The notes under the pieces were generated by a model. That model was not told the origin of the DNA. It was given only the letters and a program-made list of their open reading frames with translations, and did not search any database. The translations under genes and the position numbers were made by a program. A stretch of 43,125 bases of DNA from the NCBI GenBank assembly GCA_028281725.1, contig JANQJJ010000371.1:1-43125 (forward strand), given 5' to 3'. This DNA comes from Pirellulaceae bacterium. Its GTDB lineage: Bacteria > Planctomycetota > Planctomycetia > Pirellulales > Pirellulaceae. The first letter of the stretch is position 1; each line of letters starts with the position of its first letter. Shown here in pieces: positions 27,966 to 36,613 of this stretch.

Positions 27966-30900
27966 CTAACGGACACCTTCGGCGAGTGTCGTCAACAATT
28001 CATCTTCATCCTCTTCCTCGTCGTCGTCGGACTGAATGACGAAGTCGATAGCGTTGGCTTGACGGTCGCTCGACATGTTGGAGTTGATTGCATTCACAAC
28101 ATGCAGAGCATCCAGCGCAGAGACGTATCCGTCTTTGTTGACGTCTACATAGTGCTCCAAGGCCAACGTCAGCGTTTGCAGAAACTCCGAGCCGTGCCGA
28201 TTTAAGAAATTCAGAATCAGTAGCACATCCAGCGGACTGGTTGACCCATTGTTGTCAACGTCGGTGGGCAATGCATCGTTGTGGAAGTCCAACTCTGCGT
28301 CCTCATCACTATCGGATTCGTCATTCTCGCCGGTGACCTCGCCCTCTTGCTCGGATTCTGACTCGTCGCCTGCATCCTCATCGACCTCTTCGGACTCACC
28401 GTCTTCGGAGTCACCTTCGTCTTGGTCAGGCTCTGAACCCGAATCGTCGTCGCCCGCATACTCATCGACTTCCTCGGACTCATCGTCTTCAGAATCACCT
28501 TCGTCTTGGTCCGACTCCGAATCTGAATCGTCGTCGCCTGCACCCTCATCGACCTCCTCGGACTCGTCGTCTTCGGAATTACCTTCGTCTTGGTCAGATT
28601 CTGAACCTGAATCGTCGCCGCACGCATCCTCATCGACCTCGTCGGAATCATCGTCTTCAGAATCACCTTCGTCTTGGTCAGACTCTGAACCCGAATCGTC
28701 GTCGCACGCACCCTCATCGACCTCGTCGGACTCTTCGTCTTCGGAATCACCTTCGTCCGAATCTTCGTCCGCTTCGTCACCTCCTCCTTCATCGCCATCT
28801 GGCACCGGCACGCCGCCACTGAAGTTTGTCAGTGTTCCGGGATCAATCAGCACGCCACCGGCTCCCTCGTTGGCCATGTGATACAGCGGCGGCGACGTCG
28901 CGGCGGGTGGAGCGATGCTTCCAACGACGCCACCTGAGACGAATTCAACACTTGCTGCGTCTGCCGGAGCAATTGCTCCTCCGAAAGATGTACCGTACCG
29001 ATCCTTCAGCTGTTGATTGGTCTGCCCAATCATCTCTTCGGGCAATCGCACCGTTTCGTGTTCAATCTGCTGTGTAATTGGCACGAAATCCGCAGCTTGC
29101 TCATCAAAGTAGAGTTGTTGTCCGTTGAAAGTGATCGAATCCGACATCAAGAAAAAGAATGGTTGATGCGCATCGGCATCGAAATCGGCGGACATCACAA
29201 TGTTCCTGCGCTGGCCAGCCAGTTCTGCGACCGCCGTTCCTTCGAGTGACCCGAATGTAACGTCAGTCATCTGCAAGTCTCGAGGGGCTTGCCGAGCTTC
29301 CTTGATCAGCATGTCGGTTGTGTTGCTAAGCCGAACATTGTTCAATTGCCATGTATCCTGACGTGGCGCCAGCAACCCCATATTGAAACCCTCGATCGAT
29401 ACGTTCTCGATCACACCGGGGCCGCGTGTGACTTCGTTGTACATATCAATGCCAACTCCCGTATCGGCGGTACCGCCGTTCTGAACATACGGAGCTCCGA
29501 TGCCGATCAGCCTTGCGTTCTTAATCGACATGCGTTCGTTGTAATTCATCAGCATACCGTCGCGTGATCCCCATACGGTCAGGCCATCGATGGTCGGATT
29601 CAATGTGTCGATATACGCTTGATCTGGCGGCGTGTGGAAGGCGCTTCCGATTTCGCCAAGGTATCCAGCGGAATGAACGTATCGCGAGCGAAATCCAATC
29701 GTCGCACCGTAGGACTCGTTATTGCTGATTTCAGATAGCGGAGCCCACCAAGTTGGGATCGTATCGCGGCCTGTGATCAATTGTCCGTTTTCAAGATGCG
29801 ACACGAGCACACTCGAGCGACCTCGCGTCAGATCCGGTTCGATGATCCCATCGCTCCAAATGATGATTCCATGGGCAGAAGCGCCGGCGGAAACGTTGTC
29901 TCGCATGCTGACCATATGGCCCGACAGCCAGAATCCATCGCCATCGACGCCAAAGTCCATGCGGTCAGCTCGTAGATCAGGATCGATTGCGCCGGCATCA
30001 TCCAGCGTGAAAGTGGGACTGACGGTGCGGATCGCGATGTTGCCAACCATCGACCCGATCTCGTCTCCGACTTCCGTGTAGAACGCCGCGCCTTGAACAC
30101 CGTACGCGACATTGTCGATCATGTTCACATGCGCCGAGTGGTTCACCAGCCCCCAGCCGGGACTGCCAGCGACGACACTTCCAGAGACGGTTGCTGGCGT
30201 ACTATCTGGATTCACTCCACCACGGTGAAAGTGGATAGGGTAGCGGCCGCGAATGTTCGTGCGTGCGCCAGTTGTTGCGGTGAACACCACCGGAGCGCTG
30301 GTCTGATTACCTACTGCATCATCATCGAAATCAAAGATCCAGTCATCCAACGGACGAGTCTTATCAGTGCGCCCCAGATCATTGAATTCCGCGTTTTGAA
30401 TGGCGACGTCCAGCGTATGCATCAGCATGATGTGGCCGCGCCGGGCAACTTCCGTATTTTCAGATGAAAACTGAACGTTCCGAGTCTTGTTGGCAACATA
30501 AACATTCAAGTCCGATTGTGGCGGGATGTGATCCAGCTCGAGAGGCTCGCTGAACGTGACGGAATCGGCGTCAATCGACTCAATGACGCGAACTTCATCA
30601 CTGGTGGCACCCTGCGTCCCCGTAATCACGATTTCATCGCCCGCGTTCCAGTTCACCGGAACCGTACTAAGCTGAATCGATGTCGCACCAGCGGCGGGGA
30701 ACGTGGCCAGCGTGACGCGGTGTGTCGTTTCGACGCCGTGAATCTCAGTAGGTCCTTGCAACACGGCACCGCGGCTGAGTTGACTTGGATCCCAAGTGGT
30801 GTCGATCGCACCATCATCGGCAAACACAACCTTCGCGGTCACGCCCTTAGCGATAGGTTTGGCGGAGGTACCCATTTCGAATCGACCGTGGGGAGCGCTG

Positions 30901-31400
30901 ACGATCGTGTCGACGCGCAGCTGCGTGTTGACATCGGTGGCGAATCGCAGCGTGCCGTGAATACCGATCGTCTTAAATTCAGTCGATATGACCGAATCGA
31001 CAGTCAGCGTCACTCCTTGCGGAATCACAATCCGCGCTCCGGCTTCGGGACGCGCACCGTTCTCCCAAACGTCCGGGTCGGACCAATTGCCGGAAGCGAC
31101 GACGGTATTGGTTGCCTGATCCGCAGAAATTAGAGCCATAGCGGCCGGATTGGCTGCGTGCTGATGACTCTCGTGGCCAGATTCCATCGTCGCAGAAACG
31201 CTACTTTCGCCGGCGGCCAATTCCGTGATTGACCCAATCTCCGCGACCGGATCAACCAACGAAACGTCGCCCGCAAGCAGTTGCCGGGCACCGAGCGTTT
31301 CCAACAACAAGCGACGATTTCTTTTTTTCAGCCGGCCAACTTTTCTACCGTTGGCTTTCGACCGGCGACCAAGCGATTGGTGAATCCAGTTGCAAGACAT
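27966..31400 (-). CDS. Large surface protein: planctomycete-type signal, G8 domain, right-handed beta-helix, acidic repeat linker, dockerin-like EF repeats
   Basis: 1144 aa. N-term RRLLLETLGARQLLAGDVSL; G8-like WSDPDVWENGARPEAGARIVIPQGVTLTVDSVISTEFKTIGIHGTLRFATDVNTQLRVDTIV; beta-helix-like middle; C-term DVDNNGSTSPLDVLLILNFLNRHG ... DVNKDGYVSALDALHVVNAINS (dockerin type I-like). Confidence 0.88.
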   Translation of the reverse strand: MSCNWIHQSLGRRSKANGRKVGRLKKRNRRLLLETLGARQLLAGDVSLVDPVAEIGSITELAAGESSVSATMESGHESHQHAANPAAMALISADQATNTVVASGNWSDPDVWENGARPEAGARIVIPQGVTLTVDSVISTEFKTIGIHGTLRFATDVNTQLRVDTIVSAPHGRFEMGTSAKPIAKGVTAKVVFADDGAIDTTWDPSQLSRGAVLQGPTEIHGVETTHRVTLATFPAAGATSIQLSTVPVNWNAGDEIVITGTQGATSDEVRVIESIDADSVTFSEPLELDHIPPQSDLNVYVANKTRNVQFSSENTEVARRGHIMLMHTLDVAIQNAEFNDLGRTDKTRPLDDWIFDFDDDAVGNQTSAPVVFTATTGARTNIRGRYPIHFHRGGVNPDSTPATVSGSVVAGSPGWGLVNHSAHVNMIDNVAYGVQGAAFYTEVGDEIGSMVGNIAIRTVSPTFTLDDAGAIDPDLRADRMDFGVDGDGFWLSGHMVSMRDNVSAGASAHGIIIWSDGIIEPDLTRGRSSVLVSHLENGQLITGRDTIPTWWAPLSEISNNESYGATIGFRSRYVHSAGYLGEIGSAFHTPPDQAYIDTLNPTIDGLTVWGSRDGMLMNYNERMSIKNARLIGIGAPYVQNGGTADTGVGIDMYNEVTRGPGVIENVSIEGFNMGLLAPRQDTWQLNNVRLSNTTDMLIKEARQAPRDLQMTDVTFGSLEGTAVAELAGQRRNIVMSADFDADAHQPFFFLMSDSITFNGQQLYFDEQAADFVPITQQIEHETVRLPEEMIGQTNQQLKDRYGTSFGGAIAPADAASVEFVSGGVVGSIAPPAATSPPLYHMANEGAGGVLIDPGTLTNFSGGVPVPDGDEGGGDEADEDSDEGDSEDEESDEVDEGACDDDSGSESDQDEGDSEDDDSDEVDEDACGDDSGSESDQDEGNSEDDESEEVDEGAGDDDSDSESDQDEGDSEDDESEEVDEYAGDDDSGSEPDQDEGDSEDGESEEVDEDAGDESESEQEGEVTGENDESDSDEDAELDFHNDALPTDVDNNGSTSPLDVLLILNFLNRHGSEFLQTLTLALEHYVDVNKDGYVSALDALHVVNAINSNMSSDRQANAIDFVIQSDDDEEEDEDELLTTLAEGVR
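28338..28757 (-). repeat. In-frame ~84-bp tandem repeat (28-aa acidic units, about 5 copies) inside the G8/dockerin gene
   Basis: Units DEGDSEDEESDEVDEGACDDDSGSESDQ / DEGDSEDDDSDEVDEDACGDDSGSESDQ / DEGNSEDDESEEVDEGAGDDDSDSESDQ / DEGDSEDDESEEVDEYAGDDDSGSEPDQ / DEGDSEDGESEEVDEDAGDESESEQEGE. Confidence 0.9.
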
Positions 31401-31547
31401 TTCGTTCTCCCATTCGCCGTGTTAGATACGACAGTTCAATGAAAAGAGGCTGCCAAGTCGCATCGCGGACTTGGCGAGTACCATTTCCTTGGTCGAGACA
31501 GGCTTGAGTTCTTACACGGATTCCGAAATAAAGTGTGGAGGGAAACG

Positions 31548-31582
31548 AAAAAACCGCCGCAAAGGTGACTCTTGCGGCGGTT
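31548..31582 (-). terminator. Rho-independent terminator of the 31624-32208 gene
   Basis: Perfect 11-bp stem AACCGCCGCAA (31552-31562) / TTGCGGCGGTT (31572-31582), 9-nt loop; on the minus strand the stem runs into TTTTTT. Confidence 0.85.
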
Positions 31583-31623
31583 GCCAGAGACTGAGAGCCC
31601 AACCGGGCGTGGTTCCCGCGGTA

Positions 31624-32208
31624 TTACTTACAGATGTCAATCAATTGCCGTTGCATTTTCTCCGGCTGATCCAGCTCGGCATAAAGCTGGGCGAGCCGAA
31701 GGCCGATAACGCGACGAACAGCAGGTTCATCGACGGATTCGAGCAGGCGTTCAAGTGACTGCACAATGTCTCCAGGTTCCATTTCTTCAGCAAGTAGCTC
31801 TAACGCGAACGCGACAAGTGTTAACTTGCTATCGACAATCTCTGCAATTTCCTGCACTCGCTCGATACGTGCGCCAAGTTCACATGACAGGTCGTCTTCA
31901 TCAAACTCTTCGTCTTCCTCTTCGATGCCTTCCTCTTCCTCGTTGTCCTCAATCCATTCTTGGTCCTCGAGCCACTCTTCGTCCTCGACTTCTTCGTGCT
32001 CCACCTCCTCCGTCGCGAACTCGTTTTCTAGAAATTCCTGATCGTCTACCTCGCCATACTGGTTCGCGTGAGTGGGAACTTCTGCCGTCAGGTCGCCTCC
32101 AACCTCTTGGTTGAGTTGGGCAAAAGCGGTGAACGAGAACGTCACCATGAGCAATGCAATCAGTGCGACGGCGTACAGTGCTACGTTTCGATTGAACAGA
32201 TGGTACAT
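31624..32208 (-). CDS. Small acidic secreted or membrane-anchored protein
   Basis: Likely start MYHLFNRNVALYAVALIALLMVTFSFTAFAQ at 32206-32208; extremely acidic tract EEVEHEEVEDEEWLEDQEWIEDNEEEEGIEEEDEEFDEDD followed by a helical C-terminal domain. Confidence 0.8.
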   Translation of the reverse strand: MYHLFNRNVALYAVALIALLMVTFSFTAFAQLNQEVGGDLTAEVPTHANQYGEVDDQEFLENEFATEEVEHEEVEDEEWLEDQEWIEDNEEEEGIEEEDEEFDEDDLSCELGARIERVQEIAEIVDSKLTLVAFALELLAEEMEPGDIVQSLERLLESVDEPAVRRVIGLRLAQLYAELDQPEKMQRQLIDICK

Positions 32209-32398
32209 CGTTTTCTCCCCCAAGTTGGATCATGCGGAAACGGTTCGCTGATGCATTCCTTGCAGGGGCGTTCCCGATTTCTTACATGCGCCGGCTGCAA
32301 AAACGGGAAATTGGTCTATACTGCAACGTAGCGGCGGGTTCGTTCCAGCCACGGTCAACCAACGAACGCTGTGCTGCGGGGCCCCAACTTTTCCGAGG

Positions 32399-33004
32399 AT
32401 GCGCGTGGCTGAAGCGGCGCCAACACGACTGAGCTTGCTGGTTCGACTGCGGAACAGTGATGATACTGACGCGTGGTCGCAGTTTGTCGAAATATACAGT
32501 CCCTTGATTTTCAGCTTCGCTCGTCGATGCGGATTGCAGGACAGCGACGCGGCCGATCTGGTGCAGGAAGTGATGGGAGAGGTCGCCAAGTCGATCAAGC
32601 GCTTTGAATACGATCCGCAAATCGGCAAGTTTCGCAGTTGGCTGTACAAGATCGCCAAGCGAAAGATTTCAAGAATCCACAAAAAGCAGGCGCGTCAACC
32701 GATTGCCTCCGGTCAGAGCGGAGCGTTTAGAATGATCGCGAACCAGCCCGACTCTCACAACGAAGTTCAAGAATTCTGGGACCGGGAGTACCAGAGGCAC
32801 TTGATCGATTGGGCGGCCGAGAATGTCCGGCCTCATATCAAGGAAGCTACTTGGAGGGCATTCTGGCTAACATCGGTCGAGGAACAGTCGCCTCAAGAGG
32901 TCGCTGAACAACTTGGCATGAGTGTCGGAGCCGTATATGTGGCGAAGAGTCGCGTGACGAAACGGCTTGCGGAAAAGATCCGAGAGATTGATGACAGCCA
33001 GTAA
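32399..33004 (+). CDS. ECF-type RNA polymerase sigma factor (planctomycete, kinase-associated)
   Basis: 201 aa; SLLVRLRNSDDTDAWSQFVEIYSPLIFSFARRCGLQDSDAADLVQEVMGEVAKSIKRFEYDPQIGKFRSWLYKIAKRKI and ATWRAFWLTSVEEQSPQEVAEQLGMSVGAVYVAKSRVTKRLAEKI. Confidence 0.93.
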   Translation: MRVAEAAPTRLSLLVRLRNSDDTDAWSQFVEIYSPLIFSFARRCGLQDSDAADLVQEVMGEVAKSIKRFEYDPQIGKFRSWLYKIAKRKISRIHKKQARQPIASGQSGAFRMIANQPDSHNEVQEFWDREYQRHLIDWAAENVRPHIKEATWRAFWLTSVEEQSPQEVAEQLGMSVGAVYVAKSRVTKRLAEKIREIDDSQ

Positions 33005-35405
33005 CCCTTGCCCAGACGATTCCGTTTTGGAAGACCTTGTCGCTGGCCGGCTGGCGTGGGACCTGGTCGAGCAATGGACCGCACATATCGACACCTGCGC
33101 CAATTGCCAACGAGGGATATTGACCCAGCCGAGTCTTGCAAATCTTGAAGCCTGGTTACCGGAACTGAAGCATGCAAAAAGCGACAAGCCGCATCTGCGA
33201 CAGGCCATTGACAAGGTAAAGTTGCTGCGTGGATCCACGCCGTTGCCCGGCTCACACGAAGCCGATCCACACGAGTCGCAAGCCGCTGCCAACCCCACCG
33301 CATTTACCGACGATGGCTTTGAACTGCTTGGCACCATCGGACGTGGTGGCATGGGCGTTGTTTACCGCGCCCGTGACAAATCGTTGAACCGCGTTGTCGC
33401 GATTAAAACGTTGGCGCCCGAGCTGGTTATCGATCCTTCCGCGCGAAAGAGGTTTCTGCGAGAAGCGCGTTCGGCAGCCGCAGTAACCCATCCCAATGTG
33501 ATTACGGTTTATACCGTTTCCGAGAAACCGCCGCAGCCGTACCTAGTGATGGAATACGTCGAAGGAATTTCGCTCCAACAGCAACTTGATCGAGGTGGAA
33601 CGATCAGCATTGTCAATGTCGTTCGCATCGGTCGACAGCTTGGCGCCGCGCTCACTGCCGCACACAGCAAGGGCGTGATCCATCGCGACATCAAACCTGG
33701 CAACATCATACTAAATGCGCAGGCTGGCAAAGTCATGTTAGGCGATTTTGGACTTGCCCGAGTAGGCGGACACTCCCGCCTCACGCGTTCCGGTACGATC
33801 GTCGGTACCCCGGCCTTCATCGCTCCAGAAACGATCGAATCTGAGAGCAGTGCTGATCATCGCGCCGATCTATTCAGTCTGGGTGCCGTTCTATATGCGA
33901 TGTGCAGTGGTGATTCGCCATTCCAAACGGATTCGCTGCTCGGGACACTTCATCGCGTTTCCTCGGTGGATCCAGCTAAACTCTCCGATCAGGCGCCGCA
34001 TGTTCCCCTTTGGCTATCCGACGTCGTCATGCGACTGTTGGCGAAAAATCCCAATGATCGGTTCCAATCAGCCGTCGACGTCTGCGAAGCACTCAGACGT
34101 GGTCCAACTGAGAACGCATCGTCAGAACGGACAGCGGCGGTCAATGAAACGAAACCCCTGAAGACGTTTCCCGGCACCTCGTCTAAATCAGGAAGCGCTT
34201 CCAGTGTCCGTGTTCGCGCTAAGCGGAAGACGGTCAATCCAATAGCAAAGTACCTTGGAATCGCTGCATCCATTCTGCTTCCCTTGGGGCTAGCCGTTTT
34301 CTTGCTAAGCAATGATGGCGGGAGGCAGCAGGCTGGCAACGAAAAACCATCCCAAGCGAGCGGGGACGCGGGACCGAACAAACCAATCGGCAGGATCGCA
34401 TCATCAGAAATTGCGATGAAAACAGACGGCAATGTCGAAGAAAATGTGTTCATAGTGATTGATGAAGGCCAAGAACTGATTGGAGCCTTTGATACGCTCG
34501 CTGACGCGGTTGATCACCTACCGTCGCGGGCGACGATTCAGATTCGTTCGAACGAGGCAATCGACATCGAACCGTGTTCGATCGACGGGCATGGGGTCAC
34601 TATGATGGCGGCTCCGGGATTCACACCCTCGCTGCATTTTGAGCCGGACCTGGAAGAAGAATACGAGTCGATGATAGCTACGGAAGGAAGCCTGAAGCTG
34701 GTTGGCCTGGAACTCCGGCTTCCTGCGCACGTTGATGAAGAGACATTTTCATTGATTGACGTATGCGATCAAGGATCTCTGCAGCTAACGGATTGCCGGC
34801 TGGTGGTTGAAGACATGGGGTACTGCCTGAGCGGTGATTCGGAATCGACAATCGATGTTGTCCGTTGTCACCTGCACGCTCCGCGCTCCGCGGCAGCAGG
34901 TTTGTTCAACAATGATGGCGGATCAACGAGTTTGCAAGAATCATGGGTCACCGGCAAAGTAGGATTTCATCTGGTTGGCAACTTGGCACACAGATTAACA
35001 CTCCGCAACAGTCGAGTCATTTGCAACTTGGCATTTCAAATCGAAGCGGACGAATTGGAAGAAGAGGAGGTCACGCACGTCTCCTACATCGACGGTTCCG
35101 TGCTGTTCGTAACCGAGGCGCTGGCTGCTGAAGATGGAGAGCAACTGGACCTTCAATCACTTCGTGAAGCTATCAAGTTTGTCGGTCGCCAAAACACGTT
35201 CGCGGGAATCTTGTTCCCAGATGATGAGCCCGAACAATGGCGACAGTGGCGAGAGTATTTGCTCGAGCACGATTCTCTTTATGTCCAGAATCCACTTGGT
35301 ATCGATGCAAAGACCATCTCAGAGACAATACATGGCGCGGCGTTTCCTGGTTTTGCGTTTGATGCAGAGTCGAACTCGGCGCGACCGATCCAACTTGTCG
35401 ACTAA
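32991..35405 (+). CDS. Hanks-type Ser/Thr kinase with zinc-finger anti-sigma-like N-terminus, TM helix and extracytoplasmic beta-helix-like domain
   Basis: ATG 32991 overlaps the ECF stop (33002-33004). HIDTCANC matches HxxxCxxC; kinase motifs GRGGMGVVYRARD, VAIKTL, HRDIKPGN, DFGLARVGG, GTPAFIAPE; TM YLGIAASILLPLGLAVFLLS; C-terminal repeats like GSLKLVGLELRLP, GSLQLTDCRLVVE, STIDVVRCHLH, RLTLRNSRVICN. Confidence 0.92.
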   Translation: MTASNPCPDDSVLEDLVAGRLAWDLVEQWTAHIDTCANCQRGILTQPSLANLEAWLPELKHAKSDKPHLRQAIDKVKLLRGSTPLPGSHEADPHESQAAANPTAFTDDGFELLGTIGRGGMGVVYRARDKSLNRVVAIKTLAPELVIDPSARKRFLREARSAAAVTHPNVITVYTVSEKPPQPYLVMEYVEGISLQQQLDRGGTISIVNVVRIGRQLGAALTAAHSKGVIHRDIKPGNIILNAQAGKVMLGDFGLARVGGHSRLTRSGTIVGTPAFIAPETIESESSADHRADLFSLGAVLYAMCSGDSPFQTDSLLGTLHRVSSVDPAKLSDQAPHVPLWLSDVVMRLLAKNPNDRFQSAVDVCEALRRGPTENASSERTAAVNETKPLKTFPGTSSKSGSASSVRVRAKRKTVNPIAKYLGIAASILLPLGLAVFLLSNDGGRQQAGNEKPSQASGDAGPNKPIGRIASSEIAMKTDGNVEENVFIVIDEGQELIGAFDTLADAVDHLPSRATIQIRSNEAIDIEPCSIDGHGVTMMAAPGFTPSLHFEPDLEEEYESMIATEGSLKLVGLELRLPAHVDEETFSLIDVCDQGSLQLTDCRLVVEDMGYCLSGDSESTIDVVRCHLHAPRSAAAGLFNNDGGSTSLQESWVTGKVGFHLVGNLAHRLTLRNSRVICNLAFQIEADELEEEEVTHVSYIDGSVLFVTEALAAEDGEQLDLQSLREAIKFVGRQNTFAGILFPDDEPEQWRQWREYLLEHDSLYVQNPLGIDAKTISETIHGAAFPGFAFDAESNSARPIQLVD

Positions 35406-35442
35406 ACTCGTGTATAGATTTCCTTTACTGGTGGCTAAAAAC

Positions 35443-36552
35443 ATGAGATCGATCCTATCTTCATTCCTCGCTGCTTTGCTACTCGTCGGCGTAGCCTCAC
35501 CTCCTCTACTCACCGCACAGCAGCCGCTCACGCTCGACGACGTGGAAGAAGGCTTGCCGGCTATCACTGCCGACGAACCTATCGCGACCAAGTATTCCGC
35601 GGAAAGAGCGGCGCGGTACCTGGATCGTGCCGCGTTGAATTGGCAGAAGACCAAGGGTTGTGCCACCTGCCATACCAATCTGTTCTATCTGGCCGCGCGG
35701 CCCGCACTGAGAACCATCCTGCCGGACTCGGGCGAAGTTCGCAGCTTTTATGAAGACTATCGCAAGGTGCGTTGGGAGAAGAAGGGGCCCACCGAATCCC
35801 AAGGCTTCTGGCCAATTGTTGTTGGTGCTGGTCTGACCATCAATGATGCGCAGGCAACCGGCAAACTGAGCCAAGTCGCGCGGGAGGTGCTCGACATCAT
35901 GTGGACCGTCCAACGAGACGACGGTGGCTGGAATTGGCCCGACTGCGATTACGCGCCGATGGAAATCGACGATCACTATGGCGTCACCATCGCCGCGTTG
36001 GCCGTCGGCATCGCCCCGGACGGCTACTCCAATACGCCACAGGCTCGCGCGGGCCTCGAAAAGATTCGCAAGTACTTCAAGCACAATCCTCCCAAATCGC
36101 TGCACCATCGCGCCATGCTGGCTTGGTGTTCGGTTCGAGTCGACGGCATCGCCACCAAATCGGAGCGCAGGGAAACACTGGCTGAACTGCTTGCCCTTCA
36201 GCTTGAGGACGGCGGTTGGTCGACATCGAGCCTGCTCACCGATTGGAAGGGACTCACCCGCAGCGACGACCGACCGCTCGAAACCAAGACGAGTGACGGC
36301 TATGGTACCGGTGTGGTGATGGTCATCGCTCGGGAACTCGGCCTTCCTGCGAACGACGCACGACTGCAGCGCGGCGTCGACTGGCTGCGTGCCAATCAAC
36401 GTGAGAGCGGCAAGTGGTTCACCCAGTCTCCCGTGAACGACTGTGGCCACCTGATCTCCAATGCAGGCAGCGCCTACGCCGTCCTGGCCCTGCAGGTCTG
36501 CGGCGAGTTGCCTGGCGGGGCTCTGGGACAAACACGACCACCACGCCAGTAG
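35443..36552 (+). CDS. Secreted alpha/alpha-toroid (prenyltransferase/squalene-cyclase repeat) protein with CxxCH motif
   Basis: Start MRSILSSFLAALLLVGVASPPLLTAQQ at 35443; GCATCHTNLFYL; QRDDGGWNWPDCDYAPMEIDDHYGVTIAALAVG, QLEDGGWSTSSL, GVDWLRANQRESGKWF. Confidence 0.83.
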   Translation: MRSILSSFLAALLLVGVASPPLLTAQQPLTLDDVEEGLPAITADEPIATKYSAERAARYLDRAALNWQKTKGCATCHTNLFYLAARPALRTILPDSGEVRSFYEDYRKVRWEKKGPTESQGFWPIVVGAGLTINDAQATGKLSQVAREVLDIMWTVQRDDGGWNWPDCDYAPMEIDDHYGVTIAALAVGIAPDGYSNTPQARAGLEKIRKYFKHNPPKSLHHRAMLAWCSVRVDGIATKSERRETLAELLALQLEDGGWSTSSLLTDWKGLTRSDDRPLETKTSDGYGTGVVMVIARELGLPANDARLQRGVDWLRANQRESGKWFTQSPVNDCGHLISNAGSAYAVLALQVCGELPGGALGQTRPPRQ

Positions 36553-36613
36553 AATCGCATGCACTGCGGCTTGAATTCGCCCTGCACCCTCCACCCAGAA
36601 AAGTTTCCCTCCG

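Noticed and set aside
28338-28757. CRISPR-like periodic repeat
   Set aside because: Period of 84 bp with no unique spacers and in-frame acidic coding; it is a protein repeat.
28249-28881. 210-aa plus-strand Ser/Pro-rich ORF
   Set aside because: Shadow frame of the acidic tandem repeat in the minus-strand G8/dockerin gene; low complexity follows directly from the opposite-strand codons.
32300-32398. Possible sigma-70-type -10 (TATACT at 32317-32322) ahead of the ECF gene
   Set aside because: No convincing -35 element at proper spacing; a single hexamer is not enough.
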